64,000 bases of DNA from CATOSD01 sp965203135 (GTDB lineage: Bacteria; Chloroflexota; Dehalococcoidia; Lucifugimonadales; CATOSD01). The stretch covers positions 434,001 through 498,000 of the forward strand of contig CBDBBO010000001.1 of the NCBI GenBank assembly GCA_965203135.1, read 5' to 3'. The stretch's first letter is position 1, and every line of letters starts with the position of its first letter. This document shows positions 1-7,399 of this stretch, piece by piece. Position numbers and translations under genes: made by a program. The notes under the pieces were generated by a model, which was not told where the DNA came from, made no database searches, and saw nothing but the letters and a program-made list of their open reading frames with translations.

Positions 1-1
1 G

Positions 2-241
2 GATGCATGGAGCATTTGTAGTCAGATACCTGGCACCAGCTACTTCGACGATGCTTGTCGTACGACACCTAGTTGGCAGTTGGTCCACAATCCAGCAGCC
101 GATGTTCCACTGCCACGAGGGATCTTCCCATTTGCCACTGAGCACGTTTGGTTTTCTGAACAACTGACTCCAGTAGCCCCGACTCGTACTCTGAACGATG
201 TGTTAGGCCTTCCTGATCCATGGCCGGGTGAAGAACACTAG
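2..241 (+). CDS. 3' end of an unidentified gene, cut by the window start
   Basis: An open frame runs from base 2 to a TAG at 239-241 (79 codons) with no stop, and ends 49 bp before hsdS on the same strand. I do not recognise the product. The C-terminal part is rich in Pro, Thr and Trp and ends in Pro-Gly-Glu-Glu-His. Given its position it may be a gene of the type I restriction locus lying between hsdM and hsdS, but nothing in the visible sequence proves that. The start and most of the protein lie outside the window. Confidence 0.45.
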   Translation, partial: DAWSICSQIPGTSYFDDACRTTPSWQLVHNPAADVPLPRGIFPFATEHVWFSEQLTPVAPTRTLNDVLGLPDPWPGEEH

Positions 242-290
242 GCCGTGCGATGCTGTTGATTAACTCATACGGACTGGAGGCCGACAACCA

Positions 291-1760
291 ATGACGTTGA
301 GTCCTAGGCTGGTCCCCTACCCCGCCTACAAACCCTCCGGCGTACCCTGGCTCGGCGATGTGCCGAGACATTGGGGCGTGGTGCGGCTCAAGCAGGTCTG
401 TTCACGTCACTCGCTCTACGGTGCTAACGTTGCTGCCGCGAACTATCAGGACACAGGAATACGCTTCCTACGGACAACCGACATAACGGAAGACGGAGAC
501 CTTATCGACGGCGGTGTGTTTGTATCCGAGGATCTTGTGAAAGATCACCCATTGACTGACGGAGACATCCTATTGTCCCGAAGTGGGACAGTCGGGCGAA
601 GCTTTCTGTATTCGTCTCAACATGGTCAATGCTCTTATGCAGGCTACTTGGTGCGATACGTCCCAAACATGGACATAATCCCCAAATACCTTTTTCTGTT
701 CACCAAGACGAGCTACTTCAACGACTTCTTGCGGCTCATGGCCATTTCCTCGACCATAGAGAACGTAAACGCTGAGAAATACGCAAACTGCCATCTCCCC
801 CTCCCGCCCCTCGCCGAGCAAAGCGCCATCGTGCGCTACCTGGACCATGCCGACCGGCGCATCCGCCGCTACGCCGACGCCAAGCGCAAGCTCGTCGACC
901 TGCTGGAGGAGGAGAAGCAGGCCGTCATCAACCGGGCCGTCACCCGCGGCCTCGACCCCGACGTCCGCCTCAAGCCCTCCGGCGTCGAGTGGCTCGGTGA
1001 CGTGCCGGAGCACTGGGAGGTGCGGCGGTTAGGTCACCTAGCCACCAAGTTCGGAAGCGGCATAACACCCTTGGGAGGAGCGACGGTCTACGAAGAAGAT
1101 GGCGTGCCGTTTTTGCGGAGCCAGAATGTACACTTCGACGGCCTTCAATTGCGAGGTGTTGCGAGAATTCCGCAGAGGATCCACCGGGAAATGGCAGGTT
1201 CTCATGTAATGCCTGGTGACGTCCTGCTGAACATCACTGGCGCTTCCATCGGACGCACCTGCTACGTTCCCGACGACTTCACCGAAGGCAATGTGAATCA
1301 GCATGTCTGCATCATTCGCCCTGACCGAGGTCGTCTGCTTCCGAGGTTGCTGTCCTCATACTTGTCGACGCCTATGATCCAGCGTGAGGTTCAGCTTGAA
1401 CAAAGCGGAGCGTCAAGAGAAGGGCTGACCTTACATTCCATACGCAACTTCAAGATTGTTGTCCCACCCCTGGACGAACAGGCCACCATCGTCGAGTACC
1501 TTGACAAGGCCACCGCGGGCATCGACGCCGCCATCGCCCGCGCGCGGCGGCAGATCGAGCTGATAGACGAGTACCGCACCCGCCTCGTCTCCGACGTGGT
1601 GACGGGCAAGCTGGACGTGCGCGAGGCGGCGGCGCAGTTGCCTGACGAAGCCGACTGTCAGCGTCCCGTAGAGGAAGGCAGCCCGATGGCGAACGGTATG
1701 AACCAGGAAATCAACAACGCCGCAGAGGGACAGGCAATCGCGAAGGAGGTGCCCGCATGA
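291..1760 (+). CDS. hsdS: type I restriction-modification specificity subunit HsdS
   Basis: HsdS binds the bipartite target of a type I restriction enzyme and recruits HsdM and HsdR. The 489-residue protein shows the expected two-fold plan: two target-recognition domains each introduced by an SGVxWLGDVPxHW motif (about residues 16-28 and 230-242), each followed by a conserved helix starting PPLxEQxxIVxYLD (about 167-180 and 397-410). The DNA of the two recognition domains is visibly richer in A+T than the helix-coding parts, as expected when recognition domains are exchanged by recombination. The ATG at 291 follows GGAGG. The end overlaps the DUF433 gene by 4 bp (ATGA). HsdM and HsdR are not in the window; they may lie before base 1. 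Confidence 0.93.
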   Translation: MTLSPRLVPYPAYKPSGVPWLGDVPRHWGVVRLKQVCSRHSLYGANVAAANYQDTGIRFLRTTDITEDGDLIDGGVFVSEDLVKDHPLTDGDILLSRSGTVGRSFLYSSQHGQCSYAGYLVRYVPNMDIIPKYLFLFTKTSYFNDFLRLMAISSTIENVNAEKYANCHLPLPPLAEQSAIVRYLDHADRRIRRYADAKRKLVDLLEEEKQAVINRAVTRGLDPDVRLKPSGVEWLGDVPEHWEVRRLGHLATKFGSGITPLGGATVYEEDGVPFLRSQNVHFDGLQLRGVARIPQRIHREMAGSHVMPGDVLLNITGASIGRTCYVPDDFTEGNVNQHVCIIRPDRGRLLPRLLSSYLSTPMIQREVQLEQSGASREGLTLHSIRNFKIVVPPLDEQATIVEYLDKATAGIDAAIARARRQIELIDEYRTRLVSDVVTGKLDVREAAAQLPDEADCQRPVEEGSPMANGMNQEINNAAEGQAIAKEVPA

Positions 1761-2005
1761 CGGATTGGAGCAAGTGCCCGGCGGTGGAAAGCGTGCCCGA
1801 CAGGCTTAGCGGGGCCTGGGTGTTCACCGGAACCAGGCTGCCCATATCGGCTCTGTTCGAGAACCTGGAGGCGGGCGCCACTATCGAAGAGTTCATGGAT
1901 TGGTTCGCGCCCGTGGACGAATGGAAGGTAAGGGCAGTTCTGCAATTCGTGGCCGATTCCTCGAAGGCGCCCGTACCGGTGAGCAGCCTTGAAGATACTG
2001 TTTGA
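1757..2005 (+). CDS. DUF433 family protein, probable antitoxin
   Basis: An 82-residue DUF433 protein. The family is a small winged-helix fold similar to VapB-type antitoxins and is usually found next to DUF5615 proteins. Visible family traits are the central GTRLPISALFENLEAG stretch and the following helix IEEFMDWF. The start ATG overlaps the hsdS stop (ATGA), and the gene overlaps the next one by 17 bp, so hsdS, this gene and its partner are likely translated as a unit. A role as antitoxin to the DUF5615 protein is family-based inference. Confidence 0.85.
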   Translation: MTDWSKCPAVESVPDRLSGAWVFTGTRLPISALFENLEAGATIEEFMDWFAPVDEWKVRAVLQFVADSSKAPVPVSSLEDTV

Positions 2006-2321
2006 TCATGGCACGCCCAGACCCCTCAGGCGACAACTCCATGGACACTCGGCCGATACGGCGGCAGAGATGGGGTGGGACCGATTGGCCAATGGAGCCT
2101 TAATCGGCAGGGCCGAATGTCAGGGCTACGAGATCCTGATAACCACCGACCAGAGTATGAGGCATCAACAGAATCTCACGGGCAGGCGGCTGGGCGTCAT
2201 AGTCTTGCTTTCCACCAAGTGGCCGGACGTGCAACTGCGAATAGAGGAGATTCGCGCGGCCATCGACGGGATACGGCCCGGCGAATTGAGGGAAGTCCCC
2301 ATCGCGCCGGCCCGCCACTAG
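1989..2321 (+). CDS. DUF5615 PIN-like protein, probable toxin
   Basis: A 110-residue DUF5615 protein with a PIN-like fold: MKILFDHGTP at the N-terminus supplies the first acidic residue and ILITTDQSM near residue 50 the later one, as in PIN nucleases. It starts with TTG at 1989, inside the 3' end of the DUF433 gene; no better start follows. DUF433-DUF5615 pairs are predicted toxin-antitoxin modules with the PIN-like member as an RNase. Its location directly behind hsdS suggests a module carried with the restriction locus. Confidence 0.82.
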   Translation: MKILFDHGTPRPLRRQLHGHSADTAAEMGWDRLANGALIGRAECQGYEILITTDQSMRHQQNLTGRRLGVIVLLSTKWPDVQLRIEEIRAAIDGIRPGELREVPIAPARH

Positions 2322-2367
2322 ACCTGCCTGATAGCCCAAGACGGGCCCACTACGGAATCGCTATGCT

Positions 2368-2436
2368 CTACTCGTATCCCGGCGGGGGTTGGAAGGGCTG
2401 GATGTGCGATTGGACGAGCGCGGCGAAGCGCATGGG
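2368..2436 (-). pseudogene. remnant of an amidase gene (last 22 codons)
   Basis: Read on the minus strand this 69-bp stretch encodes PMRFAALVQSHIQPFQPPPG plus two residues and TAG, matching the end of the intact amidase at 5362-6816 (PIRFASLVQRHIHPFEPPPG). By my count 56 of 69 bases agree with 5362-5430, in the same orientation. Similarity stops abruptly at 2436, seven bases before the target duplication of the insertion sequence. No upstream amidase sequence is present, so this is a fragment, not a gene. Confidence 0.7.
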
Positions 2437-2442
2437 AACTGT

Positions 2443-2450
2443 GGATGTGC
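2443..2450. repeat. 8-bp target-site duplication, left copy
   Basis: GGATGTGC directly flanks the left inverted repeat and recurs exactly at 3656-3663 on the right side, as expected for an intact transposition event. Confidence 0.9.
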
Positions 2451-2473
2451 GTAACCGTCCCATAGGCGGTGGG
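2451..2473 (+). repeat. left terminal inverted repeat of the IS
   Basis: Begins GTAACCGTCCCATAGG; matches the reverse complement of 3633-3655 at 22 of 23 positions (C versus T at position 17). Confidence 0.92.
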
Positions 2474-2544
2474 AATGAAAAAGGCAGGGAATCTTGGTAG
2501 AGTCTGGTAAACGTACAACCGAACCAGACCAAGAGGCCCTGCCG

Positions 2545-3567
2545 ATGCCCAGAGTAAGATTCACGCTACCGCAAGTCAAGCTCTCTCCGGACGCCCGACC
2601 GCCAGCCTGCGTACACTGCGGTGGCATTTACCTGAACCGGCACGGGTCGGTGACAAAGCCCATCCGTGACCTCTACGTCAGCGAGGTGAGGGTGGACAGG
2701 TACCGCTGCTGTGACTGCAAACGCACCTTCAGACACTACCCGCAAGGGGTCGACCATTGTGACCAGAGTCATCGTCTCAGGGGGTTTGCGGCGCTGAGTT
2801 GGGCGCTGGGGTTGTCTTTGCGTTCTGTGAGTCACCTGCTGGGGGCTTTGGGATGTGAGTTGTCCAGGATGAGTGTGTGGCGTGACGTTCAGCAGTCAGG
2901 GTCGAACGCGCTGAGTGGATGGTTGAGCCGGCATCGTGGTCGGGTGAGGGTGATGGGAGCGGACGAGACTGTGGTGAAAGTGGGCGGCAGACAGACTGTG
3001 GTCGGGTTCGTCACAGACACCCGGAGCGGGCGGTTGGTGGGAATGGACGTGCTGGTCCAACGCGACAGCGAGGGATACGTGGGCAGGTTCGGAGTGGAAG
3101 CTGTGGTGACAGACGACCTCAACACCTACAAGCCGGCGGTCGAACATGTCGGGTTGAGCCACCAACTGTGTATCGCGCACGTGAGGAAATGGGTGCGGAA
3201 TCGACTCGGCAGGATACCGGGGTGGGACTGGTACAAGGCGAGGATATGGCTCCTTGTGGCCGAGTTGCCCGGTGGGGGCGGTCGAGAGTTGCTTGGGATG
3301 GAACGCGCGGTTCGTGGGCACCCGATGCTTCACAGACTGGTGGTGGAGTTGTGCGAGAAATGGCGGTCACTGACATGTCACCAACGAGTGAGAGGGATGC
3401 CACAGACCAACAACTGTACGGAGCGGGCGATAGGCAGAAGCAAGGTAAGGTACAAGACGATAAGGGGGTACAAGAGCGAATCGGGAATGATGAACGGGTT
3501 GGGACTCACACAGTGGGTATGGAGCGGTCGGGACGGCCTCGATCTGGGTGAACTGGTTGCCGCCTAG
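2545..3567 (+). CDS. DDE transposase with N-terminal zinc ribbon
   Basis: 340 residues from the ATG at 2545; a TTG at 2494 would add 17 residues that look non-conserved. A four-cysteine zinc ribbon (C22, C25, C55, C58) precedes helices that probably bind the inverted repeats. The catalytic domain shows D140 in GADETVVKVGG, D190 in VVTDDLNTYK and E293 in TNNCTERAIG, a plausible DDE triad. It cuts and joins the element ends. It is the only gene of the element and seems full length. Confidence 0.88.
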   Translation: MPRVRFTLPQVKLSPDARPPACVHCGGIYLNRHGSVTKPIRDLYVSEVRVDRYRCCDCKRTFRHYPQGVDHCDQSHRLRGFAALSWALGLSLRSVSHLLGALGCELSRMSVWRDVQQSGSNALSGWLSRHRGRVRVMGADETVVKVGGRQTVVGFVTDTRSGRLVGMDVLVQRDSEGYVGRFGVEAVVTDDLNTYKPAVEHVGLSHQLCIAHVRKWVRNRLGRIPGWDWYKARIWLLVAELPGGGGRELLGMERAVRGHPMLHRLVVELCEKWRSLTCHQRVRGMPQTNNCTERAIGRSKVRYKTIRGYKSESGMMNGLGLTQWVWSGRDGLDLGELVAA

Positions 3568-3632
3568 ATCAAAGCCCTTCCAAACCCACACCGCCCAGCC
3601 CAAGTTCCCTCCCTCTATCCCTCCCAAACTTC

Positions 3633-3655
3633 CCCACCACCTATGGGACGGTTAC
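3633..3655 (-). repeat. right terminal inverted repeat of the IS
   Basis: Ends CTATGGGACGGTTAC at 3655, the mirror of the left end; one mismatch in 23 bp. Confidence 0.92.
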
Positions 3656-3663
3656 GGATGTGC
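3656..3663. repeat. 8-bp target-site duplication, right copy
   Basis: GGATGTGC, identical to 2443-2450. Host sequence resumes at 3664, seven bases before the -35 box of the next promoter. Confidence 0.9.
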
Positions 3664-3670
3664 GGCAAGC

Positions 3671-3699
3671 TTGACTTCTAACGATATTATCGTTAAGAT
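3671..3699 (+). promoter_or_regulatory. leaderless sigma70-type promoter of the inositol-phosphate synthase gene
   Basis: TTGACT (3671-3676), a 17-bp spacer and TAAGAT (3694-3699). Transcription should start about 3706, next to the ATG at 3707, and there is no Shine-Dalgarno sequence, so the mRNA is predicted to be leaderless. The palindrome at 3679-3695 fills the spacer. Confidence 0.75.
3679..3695. promoter_or_regulatory. perfect palindrome between -35 and -10, probable operator
   Basis: TAACGATATTATCGTTA: 8-bp arms around one central base, with no mismatch. It occupies the promoter spacer, the classic place for a repressor, and lies directly in front of a protein with its own N-terminal helix-turn-helix. 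Autorepression by that protein is the simplest reading, but is inference. Confidence 0.75.
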
Positions 3700-3706
3700 A
3701 GCCGCC

Positions 3707-5263
3707 ATGAGTAACGAACAGAACACCGCAAAGCAGATCATCAGCAGATTCGGGGGGCAGTCCGCGCTGGCGGCACTGCTGGGCAAGCGCCAGAGCACGG
3801 TGCAACACTGGGCGAGGACCGGGAGGATACCCTCGCAGTGGCACGAGAGGCTGCTGGAGCTCGCCCGCCGGCAGGGAATCGCCCTCGAGCCCAGGGACTT
3901 CGTTTCGGCAGGCACGCCCGGCGTCGAACCGCCGGACGGCCGGCTTGGCGTCCTCCTCGTGGGTCTTGGGGCCGTGTCGTCGACACTCATCGCCGGGGTC
4001 GAGCACGTCCGGCGCGGTTCCGGCGAACCCGTAGGTTCCATTAGCCAGATGGCGACAATACGGCTTGGCAAGCGGCCCGATAGGAGGTCGCCCCTCATAA
4101 AGGACTTCGTTCCTCTCGCGGGACTGGACCAGCTCGTGTTCGGCGCATGGGACCCGATACCGGACGACGCGTATGATGCCGCGGTCAAGTGCGGCGTCCT
4201 GGACCGGCACGAGGAGATAGAGCCGATCGCGGACTTTCTCAGGTCGGTCAAACCGATGGAGGCGGTGTTCGACAACGATTACGTCAAGCGCATCCAGGGC
4301 GACAACGTCAAACCGTTCGGCAGCAAGCTGGAGGCCGTCGAAGCCATTCGGGAGGACATACGCCGGTTCAAGGAGGACAACGACTGCGACAGGCTGGTAA
4401 TGGCGTGGTGCGCTTCTACCGAAATATTCATTGAGGAGAGCGAGGTACACCAGGACCTCGAGAGTCTCGTCGGCGCGCTCACCGAGAACGACTCCAGAGT
4501 CGCGCCCTCGATGCTCTACGCCTACGCTGCCCTCCTGGAGGGCGTGCCATTCATCAACGGCTCACCAAACCTGTCGGTGGACGTGCCCGCTCTCGAGAAG
4601 CTGGCCAGGGACGAAGGAGTTCCCGTCTGCGGGAAGGATTTCAAGACGGGCCAGACCCTCGTCAAGACGGTAATCGGGCCCATGCTCAAGGCGAGAATGC
4701 TCGGTATGGACGGGTGGTTCTCCACCAACATCCTTGGCAACCGGGACGGCGAGGTCCTCGACGAGCCCGAGAACTTCAGGACCAAGGAGGAGTCGAAACT
4801 CGGAGTACTGGAGTACATCCTGCAGCCGGATCTGTACCCCGAGCTCTACTCCGACGCCTATCACAAGGTGCGCATCAACTACTACCCGCCACGCGGTGAC
4901 GCCAAAGAGGGCTGGGACAACATCGACCTGTTCGGATGGCTGCGCCATCCCATGCAGCTCAAGATCAACTTTCTTTGCTCGGACTCCATACTCGCCGCGC
5001 CACTGGTGCTGGACCTCATACTCTTCATGGACCTGGCCCAGCGCGCCGGTTTGGCGGGCATACAGGAGTGGCTTTCCTTCTACTTCAAGAGTCCCCAGCA
5101 CGCGCCTTCCGTCTATCCCGAGCACGACCTGTTCATCCAACAGACAAAGCTCAAGAACACCCTGCGCTGGCTCATGGGAGAGGACCAGATTACCCACCTT
5201 GGCATGGAATACTACCGCGAGCAGTACTCCCCGGTGGGCGCCGAAGCAGACCCGCCCGCCTGA
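3707..5263 (+). CDS. ino1: myo-inositol-1-phosphate synthase with N-terminal HTH domain
   Basis: Converts glucose-6-phosphate to inositol-1-phosphate with NAD. 518 residues from ATG 3707, chosen because the promoter ends right before it; upstream codons run into the insertion sequence. Residues 1-60 form a small helix-turn-helix of the YdaS/Carph-isopro type (GGQSALAALLGKRQSTVQHW). The synthase follows: NAD motif VGLGAVSSTL near 85-94, then family signatures NGSPNLSVDVPAL, KTGQTLVKT and GWFSTNILGN. Usual bacterial or archaeal synthases lack the HTH and are about 360-440 residues. Inositol phosphate could feed phosphoinositide lipids or a mycothiol-like thiol; the MshA-like glycosyltransferase at 36958 fits either. 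The fusion suggests an enzyme that also regulates transcription. Confidence 0.92.
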   Translation: MSNEQNTAKQIISRFGGQSALAALLGKRQSTVQHWARTGRIPSQWHERLLELARRQGIALEPRDFVSAGTPGVEPPDGRLGVLLVGLGAVSSTLIAGVEHVRRGSGEPVGSISQMATIRLGKRPDRRSPLIKDFVPLAGLDQLVFGAWDPIPDDAYDAAVKCGVLDRHEEIEPIADFLRSVKPMEAVFDNDYVKRIQGDNVKPFGSKLEAVEAIREDIRRFKEDNDCDRLVMAWCASTEIFIEESEVHQDLESLVGALTENDSRVAPSMLYAYAALLEGVPFINGSPNLSVDVPALEKLARDEGVPVCGKDFKTGQTLVKTVIGPMLKARMLGMDGWFSTNILGNRDGEVLDEPENFRTKEESKLGVLEYILQPDLYPELYSDAYHKVRINYYPPRGDAKEGWDNIDLFGWLRHPMQLKINFLCSDSILAAPLVLDLILFMDLAQRAGLAGIQEWLSFYFKSPQHAPSVYPEHDLFIQQTKLKNTLRWLMGEDQITHLGMEYYREQYSPVGAEADPPA

Positions 5264-5361
5264 TTCGCACCGACCGTCGGCGGCGCGGGCCTATCGTCGT
5301 TCCTGCTTATGCGCCGCCGAACGCGCCTCCAGGGGACTGGTGTCCACTCAGAGACCAGTGC

Positions 5362-6816
5362 CTACGCGTAGCCGGGCGGTGGCTCGAAGGGGTGGATATG
5401 CCTTTGGACGAGGGAGGCGAAGCGGATGGGCGTGCGGTCCTCGAGGTAGGGGCCTATTGCCTGCAGACCGATGGGCAGCCCACCGTTTGTGGTCCCCAAC
5501 GGGAATGCGGTGGCGGGCTGGCCGCATAGCGTGGCCGCGGCAGGGTACACGACCTGCAGGCCGTAGGGCACGGCTTGGCCGCTGACGTCGACCGTCCGCA
5601 TGGGCCAGGGCGCGGTGGTGTGGGGAAAAGCCGGCACTATGGTTATCGGCGCTAGCAGCACGTCCCAATCGCGGAAGAAGTCGCGGTAGGACTGCCGGTA
5701 ACGCTCGCGCTCGCTGAGCCAGCCGAGCAGGTCCATAGCGCTGGCCTCCATGCCGTTGGCGGATGCGATGTCGAACTCGTTTCCAGAGGAGCGCATGTTT
5801 TCGGCCAGGCGGCGGCGGTGCTCCACGTTGGGCGGGCCGGTGAGCAGCGACAGTATCGACAGGTACAGCCTTTGGTGCGCCCTCAGGTCGCCGAACGCCT
5901 CCGGCTGAGCGTGACTCACGGTGGCGCCCGCGGCGCGGAGGCTGTCCTCCAGGCGGTGCTGGGCAGCGGCTATCTCGTCGTGGACGGGGAGCCACTCGAT
6001 TGGCGGCATCACCGCCACGCGGAACGACGAGAGGTCCTCGTGTCGCGCCGGCGGCACGTCCAGGGACCAGGCCACATCCTCGCCCACATCCGGGCCGGAC
6101 GCGGCGTCGAAAGCGAGCTCGAGGTCCCGTGCGCTGCGGGCGAGAGGCCCCTGCACCGCCATCACCGCGGCCGGATTCGGTAGCGGCGAGCCCGGAAAGT
6201 GGCCGCTCTTGGTGAGAGCCGTTTCGCTGGGCTTGTGGCCGTAGATGCCGCAGAAGGACGCGGGCACGCGGATGGAGCCGCCGATGTCGCTGCCGAACTC
6301 CAGCGGCGTGAGGCCCGCCGCGACAGCCGCAGCACCGCCGCCGGTGCTGCCGCCGGGCGTGCGACCCAGGTCCCAGGGGTTGTTGGTGCGCCCGAATATC
6401 GGATTGTTCGACTGCCAGTCGGCGGCGCTGGGCGGGACGTTGGTCTTGCCCATGATCACGGCGCCCGCCTCTCGCACTCGGGTGGCGACGCGCGAATCGG
6501 CCGGAGGGACGCGCTCAGAGAAGTCCTCCAAGCCCGCTGTGCCAATCAGCCCGGCGACGTCGATGCAGTCCTTGATAGTGAGGGGCAGGCCGAGCAGCGG
6601 CGCGCTCTCGCCGCGCGCCCGCGCCTCGTCGGCGGCTTGCGCACGGGCGCGGGCGTTGTCGTAGTCCGGCGTGACGATGGCGTTCAGCGTCGGGTTGTGC
6701 CGCCCGATGCGCTCCAAGTGGTGATCCAGCAGCTCGACCGCCGAAACCTGACCGTCGCGCAGGGCGGCGAGCATGGCGGTGGCGTCGTCGAAGGGACCGA
6801 GTGGTATGGCCGTCAT
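5362..6816 (-). CDS. amidase (amidase-signature family)
   Basis: Hydrolyses amides to acid and ammonia; the substrate is unknown. 484 residues, normal length. The Ser-cisSer-Lys triad is visible: K82 in LPLTIKD, cis-Ser S157 in PGGSTGGGAAA, nucleophile S181 in SDIGGSIR. The second residue of the usual GSS motif is Thr here. It is last in a minus-strand run (serine hydrolase, methyltransferase, VOC protein, amidase), separated from the VOC gene by a hairpin repeat at 6831-6873. Its final 69 bp have a diverged copy at 2368-2436. Converges with the inositol-phosphate synthase gene. Confidence 0.93.
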   Translation of the reverse strand: MTAIPLGPFDDATAMLAALRDGQVSAVELLDHHLERIGRHNPTLNAIVTPDYDNARARAQAADEARARGESAPLLGLPLTIKDCIDVAGLIGTAGLEDFSERVPPADSRVATRVREAGAVIMGKTNVPPSAADWQSNNPIFGRTNNPWDLGRTPGGSTGGGAAAVAAGLTPLEFGSDIGGSIRVPASFCGIYGHKPSETALTKSGHFPGSPLPNPAAVMAVQGPLARSARDLELAFDAASGPDVGEDVAWSLDVPPARHEDLSSFRVAVMPPIEWLPVHDEIAAAQHRLEDSLRAAGATVSHAQPEAFGDLRAHQRLYLSILSLLTGPPNVEHRRRLAENMRSSGNEFDIASANGMEASAMDLLGWLSERERYRQSYRDFFRDWDVLLAPITIVPAFPHTTAPWPMRTVDVSGQAVPYGLQVVYPAAATLCGQPATAFPLGTTNGGLPIGLQAIGPYLEDRTPIRFASLVQRHIHPFEPPPGYA

Positions 6817-6830
6817 TTGATGAAGCCCAC

Positions 6831-6873
6831 TTTCACCCCCATCCTGACCTTCCCCCTGCGAGGAGGAAGGGAC
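6831..6873 (-). repeat. interspersed hairpin repeat, copy 1
   Basis: A minus-strand copy of the window's recurrent CCTTCCCCCTC..GGGGGAAGG..GGATGGGGGTGA unit, between the amidase start and the VOC gene stop. Other copies lie at 17371, 23948, 30480, 32141, 32228, 32434 and 52554. Confidence 0.75.
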
Positions 6874-6886
6874 TGGTGCGGAGGAC

Positions 6887-7354
6887 TTACGCGGTGGCGT
6901 CCGCGGTTTCCTCGAGAGGGAGCGGGAAGTCGCCGGAGAAGAGATCGCCGTCCTCCGGCCACTCGGACTTGGGCAACTCGTAGAAGACCTCGATCTGGTT
7001 GCCGTCGGGGTCGAAGAAGTACACGCCTATCGAGATGCCGTGGTCACCGATTCCGCCGATGTTTACGTTCTCGTCCTTCATGTGCTGGTAGAGCTCCTTG
7101 AGGGCCTCGAAGGACTCCATCTCCCACGCGAAGTGGAACAGGCCCACGCGCGTGTCCTCCGGGCCGGGGGCGTCCGGGGCGACGGGCACCAGCGCGAGCT
7201 CGTGCGACGACGAGTCTCCGGCGCTCATGAAGGTCATGCTTCCGGGCCGCTTGTTGGTCACGTGCAGGCCGAGCACGTTTGAGTAGAAGCGTTCCGACTC
7301 TTCGAGGTCACGGACTCTCAGTACGATGTGTCCCAACTGCTTAGGCTTTACCAT
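6887..7354 (-). CDS. VOC family (glyoxalase/extradiol dioxygenase-like) protein
   Basis: 155 residues with the two beta-alpha-beta-beta-beta units of the vicinal oxygen chelate fold. GHIVLRVRDLEESERFY opens the first unit and supplies a metal His at residue 9; FDPDGNQIEVFYE closes the second with the metal Glu. HFAWEM in the middle offers another His. Members act as dioxygenases, glyoxalases or resistance proteins; this one resembles ring-cleavage dioxygenases but the substrate is not predictable. GGAGGAAGTC stands before the ATG. Lies 45 bp downstream of the methyltransferase gene. Confidence 0.88.
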   Translation of the reverse strand: MVKPKQLGHIVLRVRDLEESERFYSNVLGLHVTNKRPGSMTFMSAGDSSSHELALVPVAPDAPGPEDTRVGLFHFAWEMESFEALKELYQHMKDENVNIGGIGDHGISIGVYFFDPDGNQIEVFYELPKSEWPEDGDLFSGDFPLPLEETADATA

Positions 7355-7399
7355 GACTTCCTCCTAAAGCTGATTACTTGTCGGCTTGCGTGTGACGTG

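Larger units (their letters stand above)
2451..3655 (+). mobile_element. complete insertion sequence, 1205 bp
   Basis: The element is bounded by 23-bp inverted repeats (2451-2473 and 3633-3655, 22 of 23 matching) and flanked by an exact 8-bp duplication, GGATGTGC. It carries one DDE transposase gene. Ends, duplication and open reading frame are all intact, so insertion is recent or the element is still active. Eight-bp duplications and an N-terminal zinc ribbon occur in ISL3- and IS6-like groups; I cannot assign the family firmly. It lies between an amidase remnant and the promoter of the inositol-phosphate synthase gene, only 15 bp before the -35 box. Confidence 0.93.

Noticed and set aside
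5336..5359. ACTGGT...ACCAGT inverted repeat between ino1 and the amidase as a terminator
   Set aside because: Arms are only 6 bp and no T-run follows.
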